Origin: Heterobilharzia americana
Taxonomy: Eukaryota; Platyhelminthes; Trematoda; Strigeidida; Schistosomatidae
Direction of reading: 5' to 3'
DNA: 64,000 bases
NCBI GenBank assembly: GCA_944470555.2
Contig: OX104130.1
Coordinates: forward strand, 66,283,160 to 66,347,159
Position numbers and translations under genes: made by a program. The notes beneath the pieces were generated by a model, which had not been told where the DNA came from, searched no databases, and saw only the letters and a program-made list of their open reading frames with translations. Of this stretch, positions 24,666-35,863 are shown piece by piece (the first letter of the stretch is position 1; each line of letters starts with the position of its first letter).

Positions 24666-25020
24666 CGACATTGTATCAAATAACCAGGTTGCTATCAGGG
24701 AAGAGACCAACACAGATGAAACCAATAAAAGATGAAGAAGGAAATTTAATTACAAAAGAAGAGAAACAGAGGAAACGATGGGCCGACCACTTCAAGAAGC
24801 TCTTGAATCGACCACCACCTGCACTTCGTCCAGAAATACCACCTGCAGCCGCTGAATTACAAGTGAACATAAATCCCCCAACGAAAATGGAAGTCCTGAA
24901 CGCCATAAAGCTACTGAAATGCGGGAAAGCAGCAGGACCAGATGGAATACCGCCAGAAGCACTGAGAACAGATGCAGAGACAACAGCGGACATGCTCACA
25001 CCACTATTGCAGAAGGTGTG
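24625..25020 (+). pseudogene. RTE N-terminal RT segment (frame 2 piece)
   Basis: Reads from the AAGKRDLTTLYQ motif through WADHFKKLLNRP, LKCGKAAGPDGIPPEAL (conserved N-terminal RT motif) to TPLLQKVW. A further one-base shift near 25015-25020 moves the coding signal to the next frame at EEEKVPDDWKKG. Confidence 0.8.
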
Positions 25021-26409
25021 GAGGAAGAGAAGGTACCTGACGATTGGAAGAAGGGTTACCTTGTCAAACTGCCGAAGAAGGGAGACCTCAGTGCTTGCAA
25101 GAACTGGCGCGGAATCACTCTCCTATCCACCCCAAGTAAAATATTAAGCCGCATCATCCTGGAGAGGCTTAAAGACGCACTGGATTCAAAACTGCGACCG
25201 GAACAGGCAGGCTTCAGGAAGTACAAATCATGTGCTGACCAAATTGCAACGCTTCGTATCATCATAGAACAGAGCGTAGAATGGCAATCAGCTCTCTACC
25301 TCAACTTCATCGACTTTGAGAAGGCCTTTGACAGCGTCGACCGAGAAGTAATTTGGAAACTGCTTCAATACTACGGAGTACCGCAAACCTTTATCCGCCT
25401 CATTCAACAACTATATGAAGATGCCACATGCCAAGTAATCCACAATGGGAAGCTCAGTGATGCCTTTGAAGTGAAGACAGGAGTGAAACAAGGTTGCCTA
25501 CTATCCCCCATGATATTCCTTATTGTGGTGGACTGGATCATGCAGCAAACAGTAGGCAGCGAGAAGAGGGGGATACACTGGACGACGGAAAAGAACCTAG
25601 AAGACTTGGATTTCGCCGATGACTTATGCCTAATGTCACATAAACTTGAAGATCTGCAGGCAAAAACTAACAAGTTGACAGAAGAGGCAGCTAAGACGGG
25701 ACTTCAGGTGAATATAGAGAAGACAGAAGTGATGAAGATACCGCACCACCACCATCAACAACAACAACAAACTCCAATCACCGTCAACGGGAGAAACTTG
25801 AAGGAAGTAACCTCCTTCACTTATCTAGGAAGCACTGTTTCAACTACAGGCGGGACGGACGAGGACGTCAAAGTCAGAATCGGAAAAGCAAGACAGGCGT
25901 TCATTAGCCTGAAACCAGTGTGGAGATCTTCTGCACTCAGCATGTGGAACAAGATACGGATTTTCAACACCAACGTCAAGTCAGTGCTCTTGTATGGCTC
26001 AGAGACTTGGCGCGTCACGAAAGGCATTTCCAATAAACTACAGACATTCATCAACAACTGCTTACGCTCGCTGCTGAAGATCAGATGGCCAGAAAAAATA
26101 AGCAACAAGGAACTCTGGGAACGAACCAACCAAGAACCTATCACGCAACAAATATGCAGGAAGAAGTGGAGATGGATTGGCCATGCACTGAGAAGGCCGA
26201 CTGAGGACATCACGCGTCAGGCCCTCGAGTGGAATCCCCATGGGAAGCGACGAGTTGGACGTCCGAGGGTGACATGGAGGAGGTCATGCGAGGAGGAAAT
26301 GAGAGCTTCTGGGCTGTCGTGGAACCAGGTTCAAAAGATCTCAGAGAACAGAGGTCACTGGAGGCGTGCTACTGAAGCCCTATGTTCCACTAGGAACCCA
26401 AGGGACTAA
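25018..26409 (+). pseudogene. RTE reverse transcriptase, main part
   Basis: An open frame of about 460 residues begins after the last frameshift. Motifs in order: WKKGYLVKLPKKGD, NWRGITLLSTPSKILSR, EQAGFRKYKSC, NFIDFEKAFDSVDRE (first catalytic Asp), KTGVKQGCLLSP, the DFADDLCLM box with the catalytic Asp pair, and a C-terminal part with TYLGSTVS, RRVGRPRVTWRR and the end TRNPRD. A HHHH-QQQQQ stretch encoded by 'caccaccacc' and 'caacaacaac' is a seed of the repeats expanded in other copies. All RT active-site residues look intact; only the frame breaks upstream spoil the ORF. Confidence 0.9.
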
Positions 26410-26423
26410 TAATAATAATAATA

Positions 26424-26438
26424 ATGAATGAAGGACTA
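26424..26438. repeat. Target-site duplication, 3' copy
   Basis: Second copy of 'atgaatgaaggacta', immediately after the (TAA)n tail. Confidence 0.9.
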
Positions 26439-26760
26439 TGAAAATGTAAGATTTCAAACAACTAAAGATTAGCATAATGTTTATAGAAAGTAACAATCTG
26501 AAGGATGAATATTCTTTTCGATAAATTCTCTTCAGGTTCTACAGTTAAAAAATGGATTTGTACAGCGTGAAAACAAGCCATGTTAGGGCAATTACATTTT
26601 CAAAATAGAGTGAGATCTAGTGATTGTAAGGAAATCGATTTATCTTTCTTAAATTATTCAATATTGGGATGATACGTATACAGAAGAAAGACATAATGGT
26701 GAACAGAAAGATAACGAATAAGATGGCAGGAGTAGCCTTTATTTTTCTGAAGGCTAAAGG
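26439..26760. other. Intron 1 sequence, nothing recognised
   Basis: AT-rich, no supported feature. Confidence 0.4.
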
Positions 26761-26833
26761 AAAAGTAACGCTTGAACACGTTCTTTTTGAATACAGAGTT
26801 CAGACTTGATCAATCTTATTACGATAGCCTTCT

Positions 26834-27670
26834 CTATGTTGAGCAGGTTTTGGCGAGCTTCGAAACACGATGAATGACATTGAAAGCTTTATTAGGATCC
26901 ATGTGATGCCCTGTGTCAACTAGATGCGCTAGGACTGAACTTTTCACCACTTTCACTGGACCCTTTCTGAACCAAGCTGGTAAATGCTCTCGTATCCAGA
27001 GATGCACCTGCCTAATCGTACGCCCCATGTAAGTAGTTACACAGGAACAATGAGACTGATATATGCAAGATGAAGAGCTAAGACTAAGTAGACTATCCTT
27101 TAGTCTCGGACTGAGCATTGGCCGACTGCTGAATGATATACAAAGCCGACCAGCATAAAATGTCTTATTGACTGATCTAGCTAAGCATTGTGATAGAATG
27201 TCACTTGCAGCATATACCTTGAATTTTAAGTGCTGAAACAAAGGCTTCTTCTCCACTGTCTTCAGTTCTCGTTTACCATCAAGGTAGTTGATGCTACCTT
27301 TGATGAACTTGTCCGGGTATCCGTTTTCACTTAGAATATCATAGCTACACAGTAGTTCTTTTTCTATATGTTTCTTGGAACAAATCGATCTTACCCTAAA
27401 AGCTAGGCACCTGATTACATTAAGTTTGTACTTTATCCGTTTAAAGCTGAGAAAGTGTGTATACCGTGCCTTCGACGTTAGTTTTCTATATACACTTCTC
27501 AGTATAGAGCCATCTTGGTTTCTTGTCATTAGCACATCAAGAAAATGTATCGATTCATTGATTTCATTCTCGTATGTAAAATGAAGTGATGAATGAGAGT
27601 TGTTGAAATGGTTCAGAATTGAGCGATCAGTTATGATTTTCTCCTCTGAACGCAGGTCTGGTTGAGAATG
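26834..27670 (-). pseudogene. Penelope-like element, C-terminal RT plus GIY-YIG endonuclease fragment
   Basis: Minus-strand open frame, from before 27535 (open back to about 27670) to a stop at 26834. It begins with the end of a Penelope-type RT: HFTYENE, INESIHFLDVL, SVYRKLT and a later NGYPDKFI. It ends in a GIY-YIG-like nuclease: CSCVTTYMGRTIR with the Tyr-x-Gly and Arg, then IREHLPAW and HLVDTGHH. That RT plus GIY-YIG arrangement is diagnostic of Penelope-like retroelements, which schistosome genomes are known to carry. The catalytic RT box upstream is missing, so the copy is 5'-truncated and inert. The surviving frame has no stop, so it may be fairly recent. Confidence 0.8.
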
Positions 27671-28005
27671 TTTTCTTGAAAGGAGTACTGCAATAACGGA
27701 GTATAAACACCAACCATTCTGTGAACGTTTATTTTATTTAAAATCTCAGAAACATCAACTTCGTGCATCATCTGGACAATGTGTCTAGTCATTGTATTAT
27801 TGTTTGCTTTGTTTACTAGAAGAGATAAATCCTCGAAAAAATGTTCACGTAATCAAATGCATACCCTTGTTAAGTCCTTCTTGTGTATGTGGATTCATAA
27901 GCACAACTTTTGATGACGTGAGTGTAGCACTTTTATCGTATACTAATGCTGGTCTGGTCTCAGGAGAACGTCTTTCAGTTGCTACTTTGGTTCTGCCTTT
28001 TATGT
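27671..28005 (-). other. Unassigned sequence with coding-like minus-strand stretch
   Basis: Minus-strand reading near 27860-27990 gives RRSPETRPALVYDKSATLTS and then VVLMNPHTQEGLNKGMHLIT without a stop, next to the Penelope fragment. I recognise no family. It could be a 5' part of a retroelement or chance. Confidence 0.25.
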
Positions 28006-28009
28006 TATC

Positions 28010-28115
28010 TGGTAGTTCATGTTGTTACTTGTACTATCCCGTCACTGATTGGACCGAATCCGATCGCTCTCCAGTGGCGTATGGGCTCCTGTGTGGATCC
28101 CTCAATATTGACTGT
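28010..28115 (-). repeat. SINE (Sm-alpha type) tail, minus orientation
   Basis: 'ggaccgaatccgatcgctct' and 'tatgggctcctgtgtggatc' are the reverse complement of the SINE tail words seen at 30330-30400 and 57930-57990. Confidence 0.55.
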
Positions 28116-28154
28116 ATTTCAATTTTATATTAATAATTGATAGTGGTTTGCAAT

Positions 28155-28335
28155 GGAATCGTAACTCGGTGGCCTAGTGGATAGCACTCCGGCGTTAGAA
28201 GCGATCGGTGCAGCGTTCTTGTTTTAGTGAGAACAACATCGTTCACTGAGAGGCAGGTACATTTAGCTGATGAGTCCCAAATAAGACGAAATATGAGTCC
28301 TGGATTCCACTGCTAGCCAATATCCATCATTGATG
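28155..28335 (+). repeat. tRNA-derived SINE (Sm-alpha type)
   Basis: Good A box 'ggtggcctagtggatagc', 'ggcgttagaagcgatcggt', a decayed B box, then an almost intact hammerhead and 'ttccactgctagcc'. Confidence 0.7.
28261..28306 (+). ncRNA. Hammerhead ribozyme-like motif, best copy
   Basis: Helix I 'atttag' can pair with 'ctggat' after the cleavage site (two G-U pairs). The core CTGATGA (28267-28273) and GAAA are intact, and the GTC triplet precedes 'ctggat'. Helix II keeps three pairs around the loop with one mismatch; helix III is two pairs (one G-U) with a four-base loop. This is the most plausible self-cleaving copy in the window. Confidence 0.55.
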
Positions 28336-28694
28336 TGTCTAGTTGTTTGCCTAAATTGAATAAAAATAAAGAATGTTCGACTTTCTTTCAACACTTGAAT
28401 GCCTTATTTTGTAGCCTGTATCCTCCTGAGACTGATCAAACAGAATTGATCAGTAACCATCAGCACATAAGCTGCTGTTTTGCGTACCTTGATATTGTCT
28501 GTTCATTGAGTAATCATATTTATTATCAGCAACTCATAGTTGAAAGATTCAAGATAAGCTTTTTATTCTACTTGTAACTCGTTAGCTAGATTTACCTACC
28601 CAAAACCCATCGCTCCGAATGCTATGACGTTATCCACCAAGTAAATGAGTTACACTGGCCACTCTTTGTGCGATGAGCGTAGTTTCATGTTATG

Positions 28695-28870
28695 GCTCGT
28701 AACTCAGTAAGCCAGCAGATTACACTATGGCGTTCTAAACGATAGGCGTTGGTTTCGAGTGTCAGTGGAAACAAAATCACTCACTGGGTGGCAGGTACTC
28801 ACCACTGATAAGTCACATACAGGGGAAATTCGCCTCCTTAGTTCCATGGCTAACCATTATCCATCATTTT
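28695..28870 (+). repeat. tRNA-derived SINE (Sm-alpha type), diverged
   Basis: 'ctatggcgttctaaacgata', 'gtttcgagtgtcagtgg' and 'gttccatggctaacca' in the usual order. The hammerhead core is mutated (CTGATAA). Confidence 0.6.
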
Positions 28871-29590
28871 CATGAAAATTCAATTGTTTACTCTTCTCAG
28901 CCTGTCCTTTTGCGTACAGTAGCAATAATGGTTAACTCTTATTTTAGCTTGTTCCTGGTGTACAATTTTTGTGTTTATCATAGTAATCAAAGCTTATGTG
29001 CTGAATTTATTATCAATGTGCAAGATGTAATAATTTGTAGCCTTGACTACTAAAGTTAACTGTGTATGCTCTAAAAGAAGTTATAAAGACGTCAGATAGG
29101 AAAAGTTTTGTTGAAGAAACCAAGGTTACTCTGTCGGTTAATCTGTAAAGATCACTATTTAGTTGGAATTCAATATCTTTGCATGAGAAGTACTATAAGC
29201 TACTTCATTTATATGTGAAGGGGGGGCGGGGTGGAAGGTAATATATCAGTCGTTTGCGAGATCATGTCACTCGTTCCATTCACTGGAGAAGGGCTCCCGA
29301 AAGATTAACTCATAATATATAATACCATAGATTGATTAGAGTAAAATCATTTTTTAATTACCTTTATATCGCCGTATTTGATACCTATCATGTATTCAAT
29401 TATTTGTTTCAACCATTGTGTGTACAATCATATGCATGAATAGGCTAATTGATGAAAATGATTACATTTCTTTTTGCCATCAAGGTTAGTATTATGACAG
29501 CGTGTATTGAGAAACATTGAGAAACTAATAGTTTGTCCACGTTTTGTTTTTCATATCTATAATATGTTACTTCATGATGACTGAATGTAA
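28871..29590. other. Intron 1 sequence, nothing recognised
   Basis: Contains a G-rich run at 29219-29233. No supported gene or repeat. Confidence 0.4.
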
Positions 29591-29599
29591 AATGAAAAC

Positions 29600-29700
29600 C
29601 TGGTCTATGATAGCACTCAAACCGGTCGGCTTCAAGTTGTCAGTTCAGCACTTTACCAGCTGAACTACAAGACCCACTTGCCAACCAGGTTTTCTCTTCA
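29600..29700 (-). repeat. tRNA-like element, family 4
   Basis: On the minus strand 'gtagttcagctggtaaagtg' is tRNA D-arm/A-box-like, and it is followed by 'ccgaccggtttgagtgctat', B-box-like. Related in layout to 48870-48965. The stems are too degraded for a tRNA gene. Confidence 0.5.
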
Positions 29701-29877
29701 ATCACACAGAATTTCATCCAGCTGTCATGTGAATGCTTAATGAGTAACTGACTGTTTAACAGTAATATCAGTTTGTTAAACCACGGTTATTTCTGATAAT
29801 TTTATTAACAATGTAAAATGGATCCGTCCTTGACCATGACTAGTAAAAGCGATGTATTTCAAGAAAAAGAAAAACTT

Positions 29878-30110
29878 ATTCTAGGTTGGAATTCATTATG
29901 GACTGATATCAATTTGAGGAGCATAGGAAGCCTGAGAGCACTGTACAGCTGTTTCGTCCTGGTCTGTGGTCCGAGTCCAGGTGAGGTCGTGAGTGCGTGC
30001 TGCTATGCAGTACCATCCTAGCAGGAAACAGCTGTCCAGTGCTCCCAGGTTTTCAATCTTCCTCCAACTGATGTCAGTCCATGATGAATTCCAACCTAAA
30101 ATCAACTAAT
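29878..30110. repeat. Inverted pair of family 2 repeat (palindrome)
   Basis: 'ctaggttggaattcattatg' with 'gacagctg'-type words at 29881-29965 is answered by 'cagctgtccagtgctcccag' and 'catgatgaattccaacct' at 30022-30100. The arms of about 80 bp are imperfect reverse complements around a roughly 60-bp loop. Confidence 0.65.
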
Positions 30111-30179
30111 AAATCTCCATAAACCTCCAGATAGAGAAACTTATTCATCAAGTAATAAATGGTTTTAACTGATTTGTGT

Positions 30180-30420
30180 TTTTGTTCCCACTGAAACTCG
30201 TACCTCGTACCCGTTGCTTCAAATACCAAAGCGTTATCCTTTATCCCATGGAGGGAACGTGCGTCCTCAATCTCTTTGCTAGCCACAACCAACCAGATTA
30301 CTGTAATTACCATTTAGGCAATATCGAGGCATCCGCATAGGAGCCCATATGCCAATAGAGGTTGAACAATTCAATCCAATAAAACAACGGAGAATCACAA
30401 GTATGTCAATAAATAGTGAT
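30180..30420. repeat. SINE with inverted head and plus-oriented tail
   Basis: 30184-30250 is the reverse complement of the SINE head ('gtacccgttgcttcaaatac'). 30250-30420 is the body and tail in plus orientation ('caatatcgaggcatccgcat', 'caaatatgtc'-like end with 'tcaataaatagtga'). The two parts meet at about 30250. Confidence 0.65.
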
Positions 30421-30597
30421 GAATATGATGTATATTTGTAGCTGTTTGGCTAATACTGACAGGGATGCAAGCTCGTTTTGATTTGTAAGTTGATGGAACC
30501 AAAGATAGTCAATTCATCAAGGTGTAAGTGTAAGCAGACAGTTCCAAGTTAACCCGATTCTGTTCAAAAATTCTTTTTACTTTTTTCTTTTATCCAG

Positions 30598-30927
30598 GGA
30601 TTACTTGGACGCTTCCAGTCATCTCTGTTTACACCAGATATCAATGGTATAATTTTAGCAGCTCATCGTGATAATTACGTGATTTTAAAATTGTTACTTG
30701 ATCGCGGTGATCGTATACCTAAACCACATGATTTACGATGTGCATGCAATTTGTGTACACAAGCTAGACGAGAAGATGGATTACAACATTCAAAACTGAG
30801 AATCAATACTTATCGAGCGTTAACAAGTCCATCATTTATAATACTGACAAGTAATGATCCAATTTTAACAGCATTCGAGTTAAGTTGGGAGTTGAAGAAA
30901 CTGGGTGAACTTGAAAATGAATTTCGA
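30598..30927 (+). CDS. TRPC: TRPC cation channel, exon 2 (ankyrin end and Cys/His cluster)
   Basis: Residues 316-425; phase 0 at both ends. Acceptor 'tttatccag' precedes GGA, donor CGA|GTAAGT follows. The exon carries FTPDINGIILAAHRDNYVILKLLL (ankyrin-type), then PHDLRCACNLC (His359, Cys363, Cys365, Cys368), matching the conserved HD-x-C-x-C-x-x-C cluster that binds zinc in solved TRPC structures. It continues with RINTYRALTSPSFI and DPILTAFELSWELKKLGELE, the start of the TRPC linker-helix domain (TRP_2). This stretch is the most diagnostic for the canonical subfamily rather than TRPV, TRPM or TRPA. Confidence 0.92.
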
Positions 30928-32679
30928 GTAAGTTATACTCCATCTTACACTCGAATAAGTTTTAACCAATTTCTAATAATTTTGATCTGTAGTTATTAAA
31001 GAAATCATCTAATTGTCAGGATCATTTTTCTTTAGTTGTTACCGAAGAGATCTATGGTGGGTAGGTCTCGGACGGACGTCTGACAAAGGATGGTTCGAAA
31101 GTTCTATTCATCATTTTCGGTGGTATAATTTACAATGAAATGGCGTCCCAACTAGGACGTAGTCTGGATGATAGTCGTACCTTGCGCTGTAACACATAGA
31201 AAAGAATAATTTATGGCTTTTGATATACTTCTGTCTTGAAAACAAGTTTCATCCTTATCTATGTTAATGAGTAGGCTACTTAACAAACACAGGACTGCCT
31301 CTCGTTTAACTGGTTAGTCTGTAAGCCATCAATGAATTAACATGCTGTAGTTACCAATTTATATCGAATCCGGTTAGTCAAGAAATGTAGTGCTCTGATG
31401 TGTTGAATTAAATAAATGAAATCCATAGAAGGCACTTGTAAGGATGGTGTCTTCGTAAACGAATGCCTGAATAACTGGGATCTGAATATCGAAATAAGCA
31501 TCAGCCCCACTGCGTCCCATTTATTCCTTATTTATGAGCTCTAAGCAGAGAAAAGACAACTTCCAGGGATTCTTTCAGAGTCATTCCGATACTAACAATT
31601 TAGCTGGATTAAATTTGCAGGTGATACCGTCTGATGCTAACAGAACCATTTCACAGGTCTTAAGAAGATCTGACAATAAATGAATTTTAATATAAGAAAG
31701 GTGAGTTTCATCGTGGAAAAGAAACAGGAAGAAGTTGACCTGAGCAACAAATCTAGGGCAACCGTTTCATAATGAGGCTGGGTTTCTGAATGGTGTTGTA
31801 AGTTCTAGTAAAGTCCGTAAGTCTGTCTGTATTACAAATATAAGCATTTTACACCACCATCTAGATTGAAACAATTTTGAATAGTATATGAAATCACTGT
31901 TGAAATCTAAACAACAAACCTTTACATATAGGCTGTTGCTTCGAGCTTCATACACATCAGATCGTATCACTTTTGTATCGACCACACACTTGCTCATGCA
32001 TAAAACTAATTGTCTATTGAATACATCTTAGAGTGTCTTGTTTAACAAATATTCGCATCCATCACTAACTCACATGTATTCCACTTTTTATCTATAAACG
32101 CTCTCTGAGCTCGACAAGAAACACATCGTTTTGATAGTAATAATGCATAATGACTTGCAGTGGAATCTACAACTCAGCTTTCATCCCATTTTACAGTCAC
32201 CAGTTGAATGTACCTCTCTCCAAGTGACTGATTTTATTCCCACTATCAATCAATCACTCAAACCTGAGACCAATTCTTTCAAATGTCACAGTGTCATCAT
32301 TTTGTTTGACACACTGTCAAAATATCTCATCACAGATATGAAAATTTCACCTGACATTATTTATACAAACCGATTTTTACATCTTCTACTTTGAAACATG
32401 GTCATTTGAATGAAAACAATTGATGATTCACTACGCTTATCAATCCTATTCTTCTCATCAGTCTTATTCAATATTTAAATCAAGGTGGATGGAAATCTTG
32501 TGAAATATCATCGTTTGTCTGAAAACAATATGCATGATTAGAATGAGCAGAAAATTGATCATTTACAATCATAACCTTTGCAAACACTTATGAGCCTGTG
32601 CAAAATTCTTGAATTGCACTACACAAATTAGTAATTTGGATGGTCATTTGGTGGAATAATAGTGTCGAAGGCAACTTAT

Positions 32680-32724
<45 letters not shown>

Positions 32725-33387
32725 TTCGCTCTGCCTGTCATTATTTATTAGTAAGGATGTGATATGAATTTGTTCGAATTCATCTACTTTTGACGCATTC
32801 TGATTTCCTAATGACTCGGTTGAGGGGTCAAATGGAGCATCACATCTACAACCAGTTTCTCTTATCCTTTTTTAATATAATAATGCTGATAATCTCTTTC
32901 TTGCAAACAACATCTGTCATATAGTATGCAATTCTCAACAAGTAATATTTAAACAAATACGCTCTGCATACAATACTTTCAGAAGCAATGATTACTACAT
33001 CTGAATAGTGTGTCCACAATATCAGTATTGAAGAGACTAATATGAAACAGGCAGTTGGTGATACATTAGCGTCTGGTCTGGACTCGGAAAAGAACATGAA
33101 ATCCAGTGTAATTTTGGTCATGGTAGTTCAGTCAGCCAGTATGAAAATCCACAATTCGGTATAGGTATCCTAAGAATAAAGAATAGTAGTGTGTTGCATT
33201 TTTAAGCATTTATAAGTCAATTTCCATCTCACCTCATGTTTTGTTTCCTCTTAGCTCGAGAAACGACAGTTTGAAAACATTTCCTATAGGTGTGAGTGTA
33301 AATGATACGTTTAGAGGACACATTCAAAGTATTAGAAGAAACAGAGTGAGAAGAGTTTTGATGAAATACATTCGGTGGAATATTTGA
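30928..33387. other. Intron 2 sequence with one dinucleotide repeat
   Basis: No repeat family or coding region recognised except (AC)n at 32684-32720. Several open frames of 75-90 codons (for example 32131-32394) have no motif and are rejected. Confidence 0.45.
32684..32720. repeat. (AC)n dinucleotide microsatellite
   Basis: About 18 uninterrupted AC units. Confidence 0.95.
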
Positions 33388-33522
33388 GTGGCTTTAGAGG
33401 CTACCCTAACAACTAGTGAAATGACTGATCAGGTTTCGGTGATTCGTTTGGGAAAGTACTTTTGCATGGAATAAAGGAATGTTGTAATTGCCTGTCTCAT
33501 CAGTTGCTAGGGTGGTCGTTCG
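33388..33522. repeat. Fold-back hairpin element
   Basis: Left arm 'ggctttagaggctaccctaa' with 'caactagtgaaatgac'; right arm 'catcagttgctagggtggtc'. The central part 'gggaaagtacttttgcatgg' is shared with the copy at 44817-44958. Confidence 0.7.
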
Positions 33523-34845
33523 AGGTGTCTAGAAATGTTTGGTGGAGGTTTAAGCAGGTTGCCTCATTGTGTTTGTGTAATTTTGCACCACATCAAGTGA
33601 AAGACTCAGTGAAAGAGGCTGAAGATACTGACACATTCAACAAATAACAGTGTGGATGGATACTCACTCATCTCAAACTACTAAATTATTTGACGCCATC
33701 CACTTTCAGTGCTGCACGCGAGAAATAACACATTTCAATGATGAGTAGCAAACAATGAGATCGAACCTAGTAACAACGATTTAGATGATCAGTTAGGTGA
33801 CTTGATTGACTCGAAAGCTAAATTTCGATTGAGAATGAAGTAGTTTCATTGATTATTTCAACAGTTGATAGTTGATATAGTGATAGTGGTGTTTAAATGA
33901 CTTAGCAACCACACGTATCGAGCAAATGATTGTTTGAATCATGTTTGACTACTGCACACTTTTTGCGATGAGGAAAGAGAGTGTAATGATTGGGGTTAGC
34001 AACTGTGAAAGAAACTTTTTCTACTGATAAATATTCAGAGTACACAATATGTAGTTGCTGTGGTGACGTTTATAGTTAGCGTATAGTGTAGGTGGTACAT
34101 GGAGGTTGTGAACAAGATGCTTTTTTGGCCTAGATTTATGCAACCTTACAAGATGACTAGTGATATTGAATGTTGTGTGTATGAATTAAGAGATGGATAT
34201 AGATTAAATGATCTGTTGGAGTGAGTTTAAATGCAATCGAGCATTTTGCGGTAGAAATATCAAACGTGATTAACTGCCTATTCTTTGAAGGTCAGATGAT
34301 TATAACCGTTTCGCCCATTTCACATTTTTCTATAAATTGCCTGTTTTATTACATTATTTTTCTCTCATTCTTCAGTTTGATAATTATTTAAAATGTAAGC
34401 TCTCAATGGGTGTGCAGTTCAGCTGGGTTACGAATCAGACATGAGTTACTCAAAGTGAGTCAGAGTTACTAAAGTCACGAGTTGAAGTACCAATCTCATG
34501 TCAACCTGTACTTCAGTACAGCATTGTCAGTCACATAATCTAAGTTACAGTTACACCATTTATGCCAAATCTCAGATGGATTCTCACGACATATTGGGAT
34601 TTAAGTTGATAACTTTTGAGTTTCCGTGTCAGTACCAACTTGAAGTTCAAGGATAAATGGAAAATTTTTAAGACAGCGAACAGAATATGAAGTTGCTTTT
34701 AATTCTGAAATGACATCTGGCTTTTTAATTGTTACTAGAAGACACCCACCATTCTACTTCATAAGAGATCGGATGAAACGCATTCAAGTCTTTGGGTAGA
34801 CATTTAACAACAAGTTTGATATGTCGTAGTTGCAACGTTCAGCCT
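33523..34845. other. Intron 2 sequence, nothing recognised
   Basis: No supported gene or repeat. Confidence 0.4.
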
Positions 34846-34880
34846 TAGTAATCCCTGCACTGCACTGGTTTATCTTCTGC

Positions 34881-34883
<3 letters not shown>

Positions 34884-34926
<43 letters not shown>
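34884..34926. repeat. (ATC)n run inside copy C
   Basis: About 14 ATC units at the end of the preserved part of copy C. The counterpart in copy B has about 8. Confidence 0.9.
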
Positions 34927-35863
34927 ACATCATCCTCTCACTCCTCTATCACCTCACATTTATACATCCACATCCATTCCTTCTCTCATCTCACCTATTC
35001 CTCTTTCCTAATACCGTTATACAGGTTTATTTCAATACACCCTTCAAACAGTTCCAGTCTTCTTCAACAACACATCCTTCAAGCATATTACTCAATCTCT
35101 CCCATTCTCTTCTCATGACTGACAACGTGAAGATGTACTCTGTAGTCTCCTCATTCACTTCACCTTCTCTTCTCACTGTTCAACTTCAACTCTGGTCCAT
35201 CTATCATCACCAACTCCTGTGAAGGCTGTCAACTTGATTTCCAAGGTGTGTGGGTGGGTTCCTTCCACTAGATAGTGGTGTCACTGGTGTCACTGGTGTC
35301 ACCGGTGTGAGTGATGTGAACCACCGACATCTGCTCACCTTCTTCATCTCATCTCACCTGATCTCATCTCATCACATCTGACGTGACCTCGTGTCCAGTA
35401 GGTTGGCTGCGTCTCCATCTCCACTCTCCTCACATTGACATGAAGTCCATCTGATTTTCGGTGTAGTCTATCCTACTGTGTCCATCTGGTGAATGGTGTA
35501 TGGTGAATGGTGAACGGTGAAATCAAATCCATATCACTCACTGACTTGTCAACATCCTTGTATTTCTACACACTACATCGCCTCCAATCATCAAATCGTA
35601 GAATGCACACAAATCTGAAAACACTTCTCCATTCTCACTCATCACTTCACTCAGTGCTTCTCGACCCATGATGATCACTTCTCTTCCTGTCTTGTCCTCT
35701 CCCCACAGTTTCGCATTCAGACTTGTCACCTCATCGATTAGAATGGATTATGATGTCGCCAACTGGGGTGTGTTGAGTATTGAGTGTTGAGTGTGTTGTG
35801 GAGTGTTGATTCCAGTTGTCAGTACAATTCCTCCGTCGCCTCTTCATCTGCATTATTTGTAGG

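Larger units (their letters stand above)
23213..26423 (+). mobile_element. Complete RTE-clade non-LTR retrotransposon (frameshifted)
   Basis: A 3.2-kb insertion in intron 1, in the sense orientation of the TRPC gene. It starts 'acctcgcctggttaactagt', encodes an apurinic-type endonuclease and then a reverse transcriptase, and ends in a (TAA)n tail of about six units after 'ccaagggac'. A perfect 15-bp target-site duplication brackets it, which fits target-primed reverse transcription. There are no LTRs and no ORF1 with zinc knuckles, as expected for RTE. I infer RTE, the clade of schistosome SR2, from the domain order, the short length and RT motifs such as WRGITLLS and the FADD box. It appears young by its clean ends but carries three frameshifts (about 24306, 24615-24660 and 25015), so this copy is non-autonomous unless those are assembly errors. 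Confidence 0.92.

Noticed and set aside
27792..28133. Plus-strand open frame of 113 codons
   Set aside because: It runs across a reverse-oriented SINE tail and antisense to the Penelope region; no protein motif.
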